From Polydactylus sextarius (lineage: Eukaryota; Chordata; Actinopteri; Polynemidae), in the NCBI GenBank assembly GCA_016801845.1, contig CM028910.1, positions 17,824,629-17,888,628 on the forward strand: DNA of 64,000 nucleotides, in the 5' to 3' direction. The position numbers and the translations under genes are program-made. The notes beneath the pieces were generated by a model. That model made no database searches, was not told the DNA's origin, and saw only the letters and a program-made list of their open reading frames with translations. Shown in pieces: positions 25,816 through 39,200 of this stretch. Within the stretch, counting starts at the first letter, position 1, and each line of letters begins with the position of its first letter.

Positions 25816-28800
25816 CTGAGAAGAAGAAATGAGAAGGCTAGGTGTTAGCTGCGGGGGATCTGCTGGTAGGGTGCTGCAGGGTTTTACTCCAGTTAAAGAA
25901 ATAAACTCTCACAAGTTATCTCACTTCTGAAGAGGAAAGACATCAAGTTCATCCATCATATTTGACTAATCATCCACTAATTGTTTTCCATTTCCATTAT
26001 CAAGCCTCGTTTGAAAAACTTCAGATGTGGTGGGTAGTGGTCCAAAAGGCTCAAAGGCCTCATGTATTACATAGTGTACTGTACTTCTATCAGAGTACTT
26101 CACGTTGCAAACAAGCAGTGCCTTCCAGTCTTGACTGTCCCTCTTTAGTGCAAAAGACATTTATACACAAATGGAGAGACAGATACACACACAGTGCTAC
26201 CCATTCAAATGTCACTCCAATGAGAACTGCCAGCCACAACAATAAATGGCACCTCATTAGTCTACTGTCAAACAAATCTTTCTTTTGGTAACAGAAAAAC
26301 CCTAAAAAGAAAAATTAACTCTCAACTGTCCACCTGCACCATCAAATTCAACTTCCAATTAATATTTGTGATGCAGAGACTTATTCTCACCAACTCCTAA
26401 GTTCCTATATCTTGTCAAAACTTGAATGAAAAAAAATCTAATCCGCTTCCAATTTATATCTATATTTCAGTGGTGTCAGGGGCATAGAGTAGCGGTATGG
26501 GGGGGTGTTTTTTATTTGGGTCCTGCAACTGACAGCTTTATTTCACAAAGCAATCTGGCTGTGTGTGTACAAGAGGGAGGTCAGGGTGGGTCAGGAGGCG
26601 CATGGTATCAAACAGGCAAGCTACACTGGTCAAAGCGGCTGTGTGTGCGTGTGTATAAAACCACACCCCCTGGGGATAAAAAAGCTGTATGTGCCTGACC
26701 CACGCTAATACCAGCATGTAGAGGGCCACTATGAGGAAGAGGACTAAAAAGGTCGACTGAGGTGTAGAATTAAAGAGGGGAGAATGTGTGATTAGGTTTG
26801 GTGGAATTTATGTGAAAGGTCATTTGGGTCAGAGGTGCATCATACTACTGTATCAACAGCTATATATAGTAAAATTGTTTTCACATTATTTAGAGGATTT
26901 TTAGCAATTTTTTTTGGAAATTTGTATGTTAAATATATTTAATTTTATGTGATATGCATCGTTTATGTAAAATAAATAACTGCTATAATAATGTATCAGC
27001 TTGGTGTTTACTTTCCCTTCAAAATCTCTATTACAATCTAAAATACAAGATGTTAAAATATCTGTAAGATCATCTGTAAGCTGTAGAGTGGCTTTGAGCT
27101 TAGAAAGGCCTAGTATTGGTTGCTATTGGTAAAGCATAAAAGAGACAATGAAACTTTCGAAAGATCTTTTTGTTTTATTATTTAAATAACTACTCAAAAT
27201 CCTTAAATTGAAGTTGCACTGAATTACTCCCCTGGGTTAACCCTCCAATTGTTACAAATAATAGAACATATAAACCCCTCTGTCTCCGACAAGTGCCATT
27301 TGTCTTCAAATGACCCCATATGCAGTAACACCACCAAAGCCTCTTTATCCCTCACCTAGTGAGGCACGATACCCAATCCTATGTTTTACAACAGGGGGAT
27401 ATATAGGGGCATGTGCGGTCATCTAGAGCCAAATGTCTCCTATCTAACCAAAGGACAGGTAGATACAGTATTTCAAGCAGGATTTATGGCACAAAATAGC
27501 ATTAGCTAAAAACCGTCAGGCGGCAGTGATGGCTAAGAAACGCATTCTGGTGGCGGAACCCGGCAAGATTGGAAAATTGCCACCACGAGTCAGGAGAGGA
27601 AGCAGTAAAAATGACGGTAAATGTGGGGGCCTCACTGATAACATGAGCAGCCAATATATCAGACCGCACCTGGTGGCAAGGGACCCCCGGGGGCCCCCTC
27701 CACCCACTCAACACACAGACACAAACACACATCCGAACACATTAATCACACACACATACACACACTTTAATTTATCTATTTTTATATTTATTTTGTTTTT
27801 TCCATCCTTACACTGTTCATCTGTGAGGTTGGGGGGGTCAAAAGGAAATAAGTGTACCTTGATATTTTAAAAATCAATCTGCCCTCAGAAATGGTTTTAT
27901 TCTGTCAAACAGCTGAAGTGTGTGAGGATGGGGAATATTGGGAGGCACATATGTTTGGGGTTGGTGTCTGCCAGAAAGCTATAAACACAACAACCTGGAA
28001 AGAGGAGTGTAGTTAATGTGACCACTCATAAGGAGCAAGATGCATTTTGTGAGGTGTTTATGAGTTTGTGCATTGAAGATAGCAGGAGTAAAGGAGTTTG
28101 GAACGATGAGCTGTTTGACAAGGTGTCAGGGTCTGTAACTGACTGTATATGGGTGTGTGAGATGCACCTGTTAATGTGCTAGAGACAATTATTATAACTA
28201 TTAAAGCACTTTACATAGGCTATGAGCTGTCTAAAGACACAATTGCACACACACAACAACACACACAAGTGCAGCATCCCACCATTTCAGCCAAACAGCA
28301 GCGTCCAACAAGGTATAAATACTGGCCTGACACTTTAATGTCAGGGGACGGCTTGTCCCGGATTAGAAACTTGTAACCCACCACAGAGCTTGACATTGCT
28401 GGGATGAAGGTGCCGCAATAGGCGGTGTGTGTGTGTGTGTGTGGGGTGCTATTATGAAGGGTCTTCATATGATGGATAAGGGCATCTAGCATGGCCTGTC
28501 GACTAGTGAGAGGCTAGCAGATGTACAATGTTGCTTTGTGGCCAGCTTTCATTGACATTGCTGGAGTAGTGATTTTTTTTTCCATGAGAAGCAAAATCTG
28601 TAAGGAAAATTGAGTCTGTGGAGCCGTGTGTTGCAGAGACACACAAAATACACAAATACACACACACTTGTTTACAGGAAAATAGAAGATTACATACTGA
28701 AAAATTAAGAGCTTTTCTCCTCTCCTTGATCCTGTTGACCGTGCTCCGAACCTGAAAGAAAAAGAGAGAGAATGGGAGGGAAAGAGATAAGTGTATGTGA

Positions 28801-30151
28801 CATGGCGCTCAATGAAACACACTTACAATGAATCAAAACAAGAAATCTTTCATAAAAAGAGCCTGCGAGCACCCAAAGTGTAAAATGGCGAAATGAGAAA
28901 AGAATGTGGAAGGGAAATAACTAATTTCTAGTTTTACCATGCAGACGCTGACGGGCAGTGGCTGGGGAGGTGTGTGTGTGCACATACACATGCATGCGTG
29001 TTTGTGAGTGTGAGGGTGTTCCAGTATGTCCCAGTAGCTAATGGGACTTGAAAGTGACACATAGAGCTGGCAAACTAAGGAGACGACTTCAAGCTATCAT
29101 CTGTCAACATAGAGCGCCGGGACCAACAAATGGAGCTATTGGAGGAGAAGGGACCGTCCTAGCAGAACAGATTACATTTTTACACTCTAGATGAAACAGT
29201 ATACTGCACACCACACGCCTTCATTTAACACAATACCAGTACAGGTTTTACAGATATTACCTATACATATACACATACTTCAAAATAACCCTACTAATGA
29301 CTTAAAAACAAACAAACAAACAAACAAAAAACATCTCTGTATTATTTAACTTTAAAATGAGATAATCGAAATGTTGCCGTGCTCCAGAAATTAATAGTCA
29401 TTAAGTCATTTACTTAGAGAACTAATATAATGACTAGTTTAACTGGTTTAATCTATTTTTAAATTAAATAACTGTATACTGAGTAATTAATCTCACATCA
29501 TATGAGACAGTAATTATGTATGTGTCAGTGCATTGAATAAAACTCCGCATTGACCTCAGAGAAAAAAAACCCTTTTGTGCAAAATATATATAAAAAAAGT
29601 TCATGAAAAACAATTAAAAAAGCTTTATGACATATCTTGGGCATGAAAAAAAAGTTTGAAAATAAATTTATAAAAGACACAGGAGCATTAAGAACCACAT
29701 TATTAATTCATGGTCATTATGTTACTTTTGTAATTTTTAAATTAATCTTCAGTTGATTATATAAACAGGTCTATTGATATATTTCTTTAAACTGAACATA
29801 TTGAACATGATATGTTTTCTGCTACAAGTAGTTTTGACATCAACAATACAATCTGGAAATAGGGTTAATAAGGGAAATAAAAAACATTTTATTAGGAATT
29901 AGGAGGATTGTTCAGCTAGTTAGGTTGATATTGTTTATAAAAAGCCTCTGGCACTTGTGAGGTGTGAGGTCTGTGCGTGTGTGTGCGCATGTGCATTTGC
30001 TTGTGCACCATGTCAGCATCCACTGTAAATTTGTAGCTGCTGGGCACTCATCATTACAGCCTGTCCCAGCCCAGCCCACCACGTTAGTGAATATGCATTA
30101 TGGCTTATGGCTTCATTAAGTTGCAGTGTGTTATAAATTATGACACCAAAC

Positions 30152-30200
<49 letters not shown>

Positions 30201-33200
30201 AGAGAGAGCATGTGTATACAGAGGATGTTTTGCATACATTGAAATGCTGAAAGGCCACATAATGAAGAAACGCCACGCCGTGTGACAAGGCAGATTCAAC
30301 AGCACCAGTAGAATGTTTTCAAAAACCCTCTTATCATATCTCTCCAAAAATCTGCAGAAGACCTTTGACATGATGCAGATGTTGGAGAGACACCGTCTTT
30401 ATATTATTTAATGGGGTGAGTAAAGTCCTGGGGATTTCACTGATATCAAAAGCAGTCTGCATGCTGAGGCAATTACATGACACAACTTAATTAATCATTT
30501 GACAATGAGGGGAAGGGCATTGTTTTAGATGATTGTAATGCGTTTAAGAGGTTTTGCACACACTCAAGGTTTCGCCATGATGCAAAGCATGATTCCCCAT
30601 GTAAATGGGCGCTAAGCGATTACCATATGAAAGCAGCACGCCCGACAACACCTGCCAACATCCTTGGAGCTGATGGAAATAAAAGGTCATCAAAGCGTGG
30701 GATTACAAGGTGACCACCAAGGAAAAGCTAATTGTAATGAATAATGGAAAGCTATTGTCAGGTAATTAGCAATTAAAACGCTGCATTTTGAGTGTAATAG
30801 CAGCAGATGCAGTCTGTCTTCCACACCATATTTGTAATTACTGAACCTGGAAACCAGCCTTATGAATGGAGCATTCCCTGACTTTGAAGCACTCAGTAAT
30901 TCAGCGCCATTCTTTAACATATCAAAGTAAAAATTTCATCATACTTATATGGCTAAACACTAATTTGTTCACCAGGTTTACAACTAACAGAAAGTTTAGA
31001 TTCAAAGTTTTATTGATCCTATAGACTTCTTGTTTCTGAAGATGATGAAGGTCATTCATTCTGTCCTGTACAAACAGGTGCTAACAGGTAAAACAGTCAA
31101 AGGAGTTAAAGGAGAGGTTGAGCTGATGCCTGTCCCCAGTTAAATAAAGAAAGAAAGGCGAGGAACATTCTCATCACACAATGTTATAATCACTGGGAGG
31201 AAAAAACAAAACGGAATAATTTCTATTGAGAATTTTGTTAATATATTTTTGTGAAGATGAGTAATTTTTAGATGTCTAGGAAGATGAAAATTGACGCCAT
31301 TGTCACTCTGTGTCATACTGAAGAACAAGTTACAAATTTAAGACACAAAGACGAGGGTGAGGAACAACAAAAGGAGCCACCTGGAAAGCTTCTGAAGATG
31401 CATGTGCACACAGAGAAATGTGTAGATGTGTTTTTTTCAAACCTTAACAAAGAAGTATTTTCCTATTGAATACCCGAACATGTGCATAAACTGCTCACAA
31501 ACTGTGAAGCCCTCAGGGTCAAGGACGACTTGAGTGTAAGAAAAAAAAGGCCAAATACTAAAAAAAGCCACTTAACCAAGAATACAAAGTTGATTGATTT
31601 TACAGTGTAAGGGGTCAGTCCTACATGGCTCGGCATCGCTGATGTGTTGCCTATGACTCGGGGACAGCTCTTCAAGCCCTGGAGAAGACATGGATGAAGG
31701 GATGCGAGAGAAAGGAGGAAATAGCAAAAGGGCTAGAAATGCTATACGTTACACAATGAGAAATTTCCTCTCGGGTGCTCGGACAGAAGGTTAAAGTAAT
31801 TCTAAGGCCTAATGAAAAAAAAAAAAACAGATGGCAAAAGATAAGAAGATGAGGGTGCATTAGCGTAATAATAAGCAATATGAAATAACATGTATATGCT
31901 GCATGTTACCCAGCTCTTTAAAAATCTGCTTGTATGTGGTGACAATGACCTTGAACATTAAATCAAAGCAACAAGAAGCAAATGGAAAAAGACAAAGTTC
32001 ATTTGTATTCATCAGAACTGAAGACTCAACAACCATGGTTCATTTTCATTTCACATACAAAGGAAACAGCTTGTTAGATTTACTTTGGCGTAATGTATTT
32101 CTATCATATCATTTATTTATTTATCATATTACATATAGCTACACACAACTGAACATATATATTCATAGACTACTTCTAGACAAAGACTACTTCTCACATA
32201 CTGTCAGACATTTCAGAGATTATTGTTAAATCAGGGGCGAAACTTCTGCGTCTTGAATTGTTAACTGTGTAACAAGGCAAAACCTATTATACTTTCTCTT
32301 TAAAGTCTGGAATGAGAAGTGTCTAAAAATGAGAAATAGACCCAAAGTTCAGAAAAAAAGTGCTGTATTTTAAGAAGGCTCTGGCGATATCCCCTACTCT
32401 CATCTAAAGTTAACCCTATTTGCATACACTAAGAGCTATATTTGACCAAGAGTGATTTTCATGACCTGAGTCTCATCCATTAAATTCTATCTCTCCGTCT
32501 CTCTCGCCACTCACCTACCCTCCTCCCCCACGAAGCTACAGCGTATCTAAATGGTAATAACACAGCATCTCAATACCATATTTCCTCGCTCTTTCATTGC
32601 ATGTTGTTAGTTGCATATTGTTTTTCTTATTTTTGTCCCACTATGGTTAGCGCCTAGGGCTCTGTGAATCCCTGACCAGCGGCTTTGTCAGGATGCTAAA
32701 TGGAGGGCCGTGAGTTTAAAAACTTAAAGAGGCAGTGAAATATTAGCCATTGTGGGTGAGGAATGAGTGGCTGAGAACCGCGGCGTGTCAGTGTTTAATG
32801 GTCGGACTCGGATGCATATAAGTTAGTCCAAGCATGAAGGGCAGTGGGATGCTTGCGTGGAAACGATGTCCCCTCCTCTCCTTCCCATCCCTCCTCCCAT
32901 CCACAGATATACGTTCACACACATACACACTCGTACTCTCACCCCACCCACACCCTTTTAAGCAGAGAGCCCATCAGAAACTTGTCATTTCTCTCATTCA
33001 CTCCGACAGCCTTGAGACACAATGCAGACTTACCTCTGTGTTGTACACCCCATATATCAGGAAGATGAACAGGCCCTGCAAACACAGACAAAGAAAGAGA
33101 GAGACAGTGAGAAAGAGAAAGGGAAGAAAAGAGAGGTGAGAGAAACAAGGAGGACAAAGTTGTTACAGTTGCTTTCTCTTTTATCCTTTTCACCAGAAAA

Positions 33201-36200
33201 AAAAGTAATGAGCACCACCTATACGTTAGACTGATTTATACTTTTTTTCAACTGTGCAGAGCTTAAGTAGACTTTAGTGAAAAGTAATAAGAGAAGAGGC
33301 AGGACTTCAGAGTGCAAACTGGGCCACCTCTGTAAGTCCCTGTTTTTTCGTCTAATATACTTAAGCTTCTCGTTCCTGCCCCCACAAGCCATCAAAGGCT
33401 CAAACCCAAGGTTCCACACAGCCTTATCAAAATAGAAAACCTCAAGTGCTTGTGTTCCATCTGGATTGTCAGATACAGCATCACACATATATTATTAAAT
33501 ACAAATAAACTTATATGGACACAAACACACAGTCCAGCCGATCCAAAAGCATATGTAAAAGGCACAAATTACCATAAATGATTACAAAAGAAACACAGTA
33601 CGAACACAAACCTGTAAGACACACACATACACAAAGCACATAAAGAGAGCAACTCAGGCCAGACGAGGCTATCAAGGAAAACCAATGGAGGAAAGCAGAG
33701 AGAGACAGAGGAAGAATAATGAAAAAAATTACACATAAAAGAAGATATTTCATGTTCACAAAACTCCACTGCTAGAATCCAGGGCCCAAGAATGCCATGC
33801 CCTTGGATGCATAAAGGCTGTACTTTTGGCCACAGAAAAAACAGTTATTTGTCATTTCATTCCATTGTGGAATTCATTGAATGTACAAGCTGTGCATTTG
33901 CCTTAGGGCCATAATGTAATCCCACTGCGTCAATGGAAACAATGAGAACAACGTCCTCAGAGCACCGATTGAACTACGACACAAAAGATGTATCAAGAAA
34001 AATGAAAAGGCAGGTAAGATTCCATAAATTTCAAGGCTGCTTGATACAGTAGGTTCTTTGATAAGCCAGTCATACAGCTACAGGGGTCTATCTAACAAAA
34101 AAGGAAAAAAAAAACTTTTTAAAGTACATCTCTGCCCCTTCACTACTCTGAGTGTGTTTGTGTTGCTCCATCTTTATGTGAGGGTAAGGACACATCCTGA
34201 GGACAGGCAGGCACAACCTGGTCAATGCATCAATCACGTTGAGTTTGGAGCATCCAATTTTTGCCAGAGGGAGATCTCGATGCATCACCATTGACAACAT
34301 GATTTGGGGGCCCATTCAAAGTGACAGGCCGACGATGGCCGACGATGACGACCTCTAGCCCGAGCAACTGCCCATTCACCTCCTACTGGCTGCTCTCCCG
34401 TCCTCCAGGGACTGAATTGCCCTGTCTGCTGAGCTGTCAAGTGGCAGCTCAGGATATCCATCCTCTTTAAACTGACAACTACACTGGTCTCTGACATGGT
34501 GAAGATAACGGGGATAACAAGGGATTTCAAGCTGAGATCTGTGATTTCATGTCTACATTTCTTACTTTCGATTGCATGTTATGATGGTCAAAACTTTAAG
34601 CAGTACGGAATATATATCGATATACTTAAAAGGTTTATTGTTACACAGAATAATATATACCCCATATATATATATATATTACCCCAATAGCAACGATTGC
34701 AAAAGTCCTCAAAGCCAATGGTTTATCTCTGGCTTTCAACAACTGTTCAGGTTTTTCTCTCCACTTCCACTCAAATATTCAGAGTTCCACCTGTTCGGTA
34801 ACAGGAAGGTACTACAGCAGATCAACTGCCATGTAACAAAGGGTTTCCTTTTCCTTTAGCTTATGGCCAAATGAGATATTAGATTTTGACATGATATAAT
34901 CTTTGCTCTAGTTTCCAACCCATATTTTCTCTAGCATTAAAATAGTGTTATTGTTTGTTATTTAAGTTAAATACTGATTTACTTATAATGAATGAAAAAA
35001 AATAGGTTGGAACTAAAATTACCATCTGATATTCATGATATTCAATGAACAATAATTTACAAGCACAGGCAGTATATAGTATCAGTATGTGATGTTATCA
35101 TTCACTCTTTTCACACAAACACACACATAAACATGTACGCACACATAACCACCCACCCGCACAATAACAGACAGTGGGTGGTTAATTTGCAATACATACC
35201 CCATTGTATTGAATTAGAATTGCGATTTCAAACTCATTGTTGCAATTTGATTATCGTGTTTTTGATCATTCCTCTTATTTGCAATTAATCTTTTGTTGTG
35301 TAGCGAACAAAGTGGGGAGAACATACTGTGCACATTAAGAAAAATGATCTATTAAAATGTAATTGAGTTAAAAATAAGTGGCAGCATAACAATAATGATG
35401 GATTGTTTAAAGTGTTAATTCATTAATATTCCCACTAAAAACAAACAGAGACAAGAAATGGGGCACATTATTTAAATGCATGTGTGCTTTTCTAAACCCA
35501 GTCCTGTTTCTTTTGAACTCAGCAGCAAATGCTACAAATTTATGCAAAGAATGAACACAGTTGCTTTCAAAGTATTGCTATACTATACATCAAACAGGAG
35601 AGCATAAATTAATTAGCATCCAGCTAATTAGGGAACAATTGTATGTTTAAAAAGTTAAAGCCAACAAACACTGTGTTTGACCAAAAACATTATTACCCCA
35701 GAGAGTTGTACTGTGTTGCAATACAGAGTGAAAATTGTGTTAGCTTCACCAAACAAAGCTGTTTCTTCTTATCACAGAGTTTTTGTCAGAGAAAGCAGAG
35801 AGAACAAATCAGTCAGAGACTGATTCACTTACAGCAACTCTAAGTTGGTTCAATTAAAGCAGGATGTTGTGGTTCTAACACTCTTAATGTTTACTACTGG
35901 CTGTTTGTGATGTTGACTGTCTCCTTTTGGAGATTTACCATGTTCCTCCTCTGTTGTCATAAGGCTCATGCCACGCTGTTTACCTCACTTGTGAGTGGCA
36001 GTTGTGAACCTCTTACTTTTCATTTCAGCTGTTGCGTTATCAGGTTAAGACGTGTCTGAGGTGCAGCTTGAGCTTCACGGCAGCACTATGAGTGCTGGCA
36101 CAGAGCCTATTTTTCACGTTAAACGACAGAAAAAATAAACCATTAAAAGATCTGTGGATTGTCAGACTGAAATAATGCCAACAACAAAAATGGAAAAATG

Positions 36201-39200
36201 AAATGAAAAAAAAAAGGTTCTTTGAGTCTGTATCTTTAAATTGACAGCTCTTGTATTATTAAGCATAACGTAAAATTAATTTACAGGCAGCAGAACTAAT
36301 TATAGGCCTTTCATATATTTAGTTATTGACCTGTATGAGGAGACAAAGTGATGATGTTGGGCACACTGTGTAACAAGAGGGGCAATTTTCATGAATATGA
36401 TGCACTGTTTTTATTTACGCAAGCATGATGGTTTTGCAAAATCTTTGAGGACACACTTAAGTAGTCCTACAGTTGGCAAAACTGAAATGGTGGAAGTGGA
36501 AATTTCAACCAACTTCATATGTGAATTCAGTATTTTCACTTTAATTAGTTAATTGCATGAAACATATAGATTTAACTATTTCACTGTCAATAGAAACATG
36601 ATAGAAAATGAAATGAGCAAGCAGCAATATAAGACAGATTGGCAGATACTGGCAGAGAGACAGTCAGTGCTACCGGACTTTACTGTGTATGTCCAGCAGT
36701 CATGTAAACTGCCACCATCAGCTTGGCAGTGAATAGTGATAAATCCTTGTTAAGTCCCATACATCTACTTTAAGCTTCCACAGTACAAACTTTATATCAT
36801 CCTTATTTTGTCAGTGAGAACACTGGAGTGACACTATGTGAAATGTCCTCATTATTTTCTGACTATAAGCAGAAATTTATTTTACTTTTCATTTGGGAGT
36901 TTATCTGCCCTGCTTTATACATATGCTCGCTCTGACACTGTGCTGCAGTACCAACACAAACAAATGTGCTTCCCTCCACCTTACAGTCAGTGAATAATGC
37001 CTCTATATTTACCCTTGTCTCTATTTCCCAGCATCAGCCACCAAAATGTGTAAAGTTAAGCAACACTGTGCAGGGAGGTAAAAATCTAAGAAAACACCAT
37101 GTTTATGACACTGTCCTTGGAAAACAAATGTCCCATATACAGATATGAAAACTGATTAAGGGGTGAGTCTTGGCAGGGAAAGTAAGATAGGCAACCGACG
37201 CAGCTTTCTGTATCTTCCTGGAAGTCTTTGCTGCTTTCAGGTAAGTGTTTAGTGAGGTTTAATGAGAAAAGGTATAATGACCTTTGTGTAATACCTCTGT
37301 TTATTTTAAGAGTAAATGGCTTCTAGTAGTGTCATACAAACCATGATGAAAAAGTAAGATCTCGGAGCTCTATACTGGCAGTTGCTGGCTCTCATGACTA
37401 ACACGATGCAATAATTTCGTCACCTCCACTAATCAAAAGAAACGTTATAGTACTGTGGGGCTTTTAGCCACCTATGATCACACCCAATAAGATGTCTTTA
37501 GTGTCATTCCAGTAGTGCAGGGATAATAACCGAAGGCTATTTTTCCATAAAAACTCAACCCTTTCATCCACCAATAAGAAATGTTAATAAATGCACTTTA
37601 CATGAGGTCTTTGGTTCAGGAGCCCACTGAGTCTCACACCTACATCAATTGGGTCTGTTAAGAGAAGATGTTGAACATACTGGAAATTGTAAATAAGAAA
37701 GTATGTTGAACTGACCTGATTATACATAATCAGCCACTTCTGTGGTTTAAGGTCAGACTTTACTGTCAAAGTCTTCATGTTATTCCATCTACAGATCCTC
37801 AGTATAATTAGTACAATATGGTTTCTATTAATGAACATATATGATTTGAATCATATTGGCAAAACATCCAAAAGAAACTCAGCCATGGTCTTTTAAAACC
37901 CTTTTAAAAATAAATTCTGCCTTTACAAAGACAAATGTCAGTCATTAAGGCAACTCTATCATGTCACACTTTGCATAAATTAAGTTGCTCCAAGGTGAGA
38001 AGTAAAACTAATAAGGCGTGATTTAAAAAAGAAATGTCCTACGTTGACGTGGCACAAATTATAAAGCTGGATGCCTCAGAAAGTTTTACTCCATCTCACT
38101 ATTCCATATTTAAATAAAAAGAAAACATACAGAAAGCTTTCATAAATGAGATAGCCGTGATTGTGTTACTTTCTTTAGAGTAATTGTAAACCACATGTTC
38201 CACAGTTTTGAGGGGAACTTCAGGCACTGCCATTGCTCAATGTCAAAAATGTTTTATACTTGTCTAATCCCACATCAAAAATGAAAATAGATATACTTTT
38301 CACAAATGGCATCTTTCAATTGGACTGACAGCTCACTCATAAGTAGCTGAAGACCGCAACCTCTACATCCTTCTAGAAGAATTCCAGGCTTCAGTGTCGG
38401 CTAATGCCAAAAATGAGAGCTATTTGAACAAGTCGGACTTGCCGTCAAATATCCCAGCCTAAATTCAAACACACAGAGACACTTTTCACAAATAGAGCTA
38501 TCTGCATCCCCACTTGGCAAAAAAAGGGGAGGAAAAATTCTGCCCTCGCACCTGGTAATCATTACGGAAATGAGAGACAGAAGAGGTTAAAATGGTGTGA
38601 TGGAGGAAAAAGAAAAGAAATTCACACTTCTGCGCTGGGACTTGCTAATGTCTCTGACCCCTCCACACATAAACAGTTTAATTAACATGTATACATAACT
38701 TTCACTTTAACTGCTCATGGCATGTCAAATCAAAGTGTCTGTCAGTGCTGTGAAACAAGGAGTTGATATTTTGCAGGTCCTCAGTTCAAATCCAACTCTG
38801 TGTAACTGCTCCAGCTGGCCAGAGAGGCTGGCAAGGAGGCATGAAGGCAGACAGACAGGCAGGTAGACGGGCAGCCTGCCACTCAGTTTGATGAGGTAAA
38901 CACCTCGCAATAAAAGCTTTGCAACACCCAGATGAGCTTTTCTCAGGCCGAGCAGGAGGGAAGACGGTATGTGTTCAGTGGAGAAACAAAATACAAACTA
39001 AACACAGAGAACTCGATGTGACTTTTTATTCGAACTAACAGGTCTTAAAAATCTGAATGTGAAAAATTTGAATCCCAGTTGTGCTTTCAAAAGTTTACTT
39101 TACTGGTAAAACTATAAGCAAATATATACAATTCTGACAACTGAAAATGGCTGAATTCATTTTATATAGTGTTTTACGGCATTTTAAACAACGGGCAGGC

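Larger units (their letters stand above)
28752..33033 (-). other. adgrd2: adgrd2 intron L-M
   Basis: 4.3 kb intron. Contains (CAAA)n at about 29306-29328, a (CA)22 at 30155-30198, a candidate conserved element at 30240-30930 and TTTTATTGATCC near 31012, which may be the reversed 3' end of a retrotransposon. No additional coding exon recognised. Confidence 0.6.

Noticed and set aside
31946..31954. TGACCTTGA, perfect NR5A/ERR site, taken with 43151 and 47208 as a site cluster
   Set aside because: The 8-base core is expected about twice by chance in a window of this size, and the sites are more than 4 kb apart.
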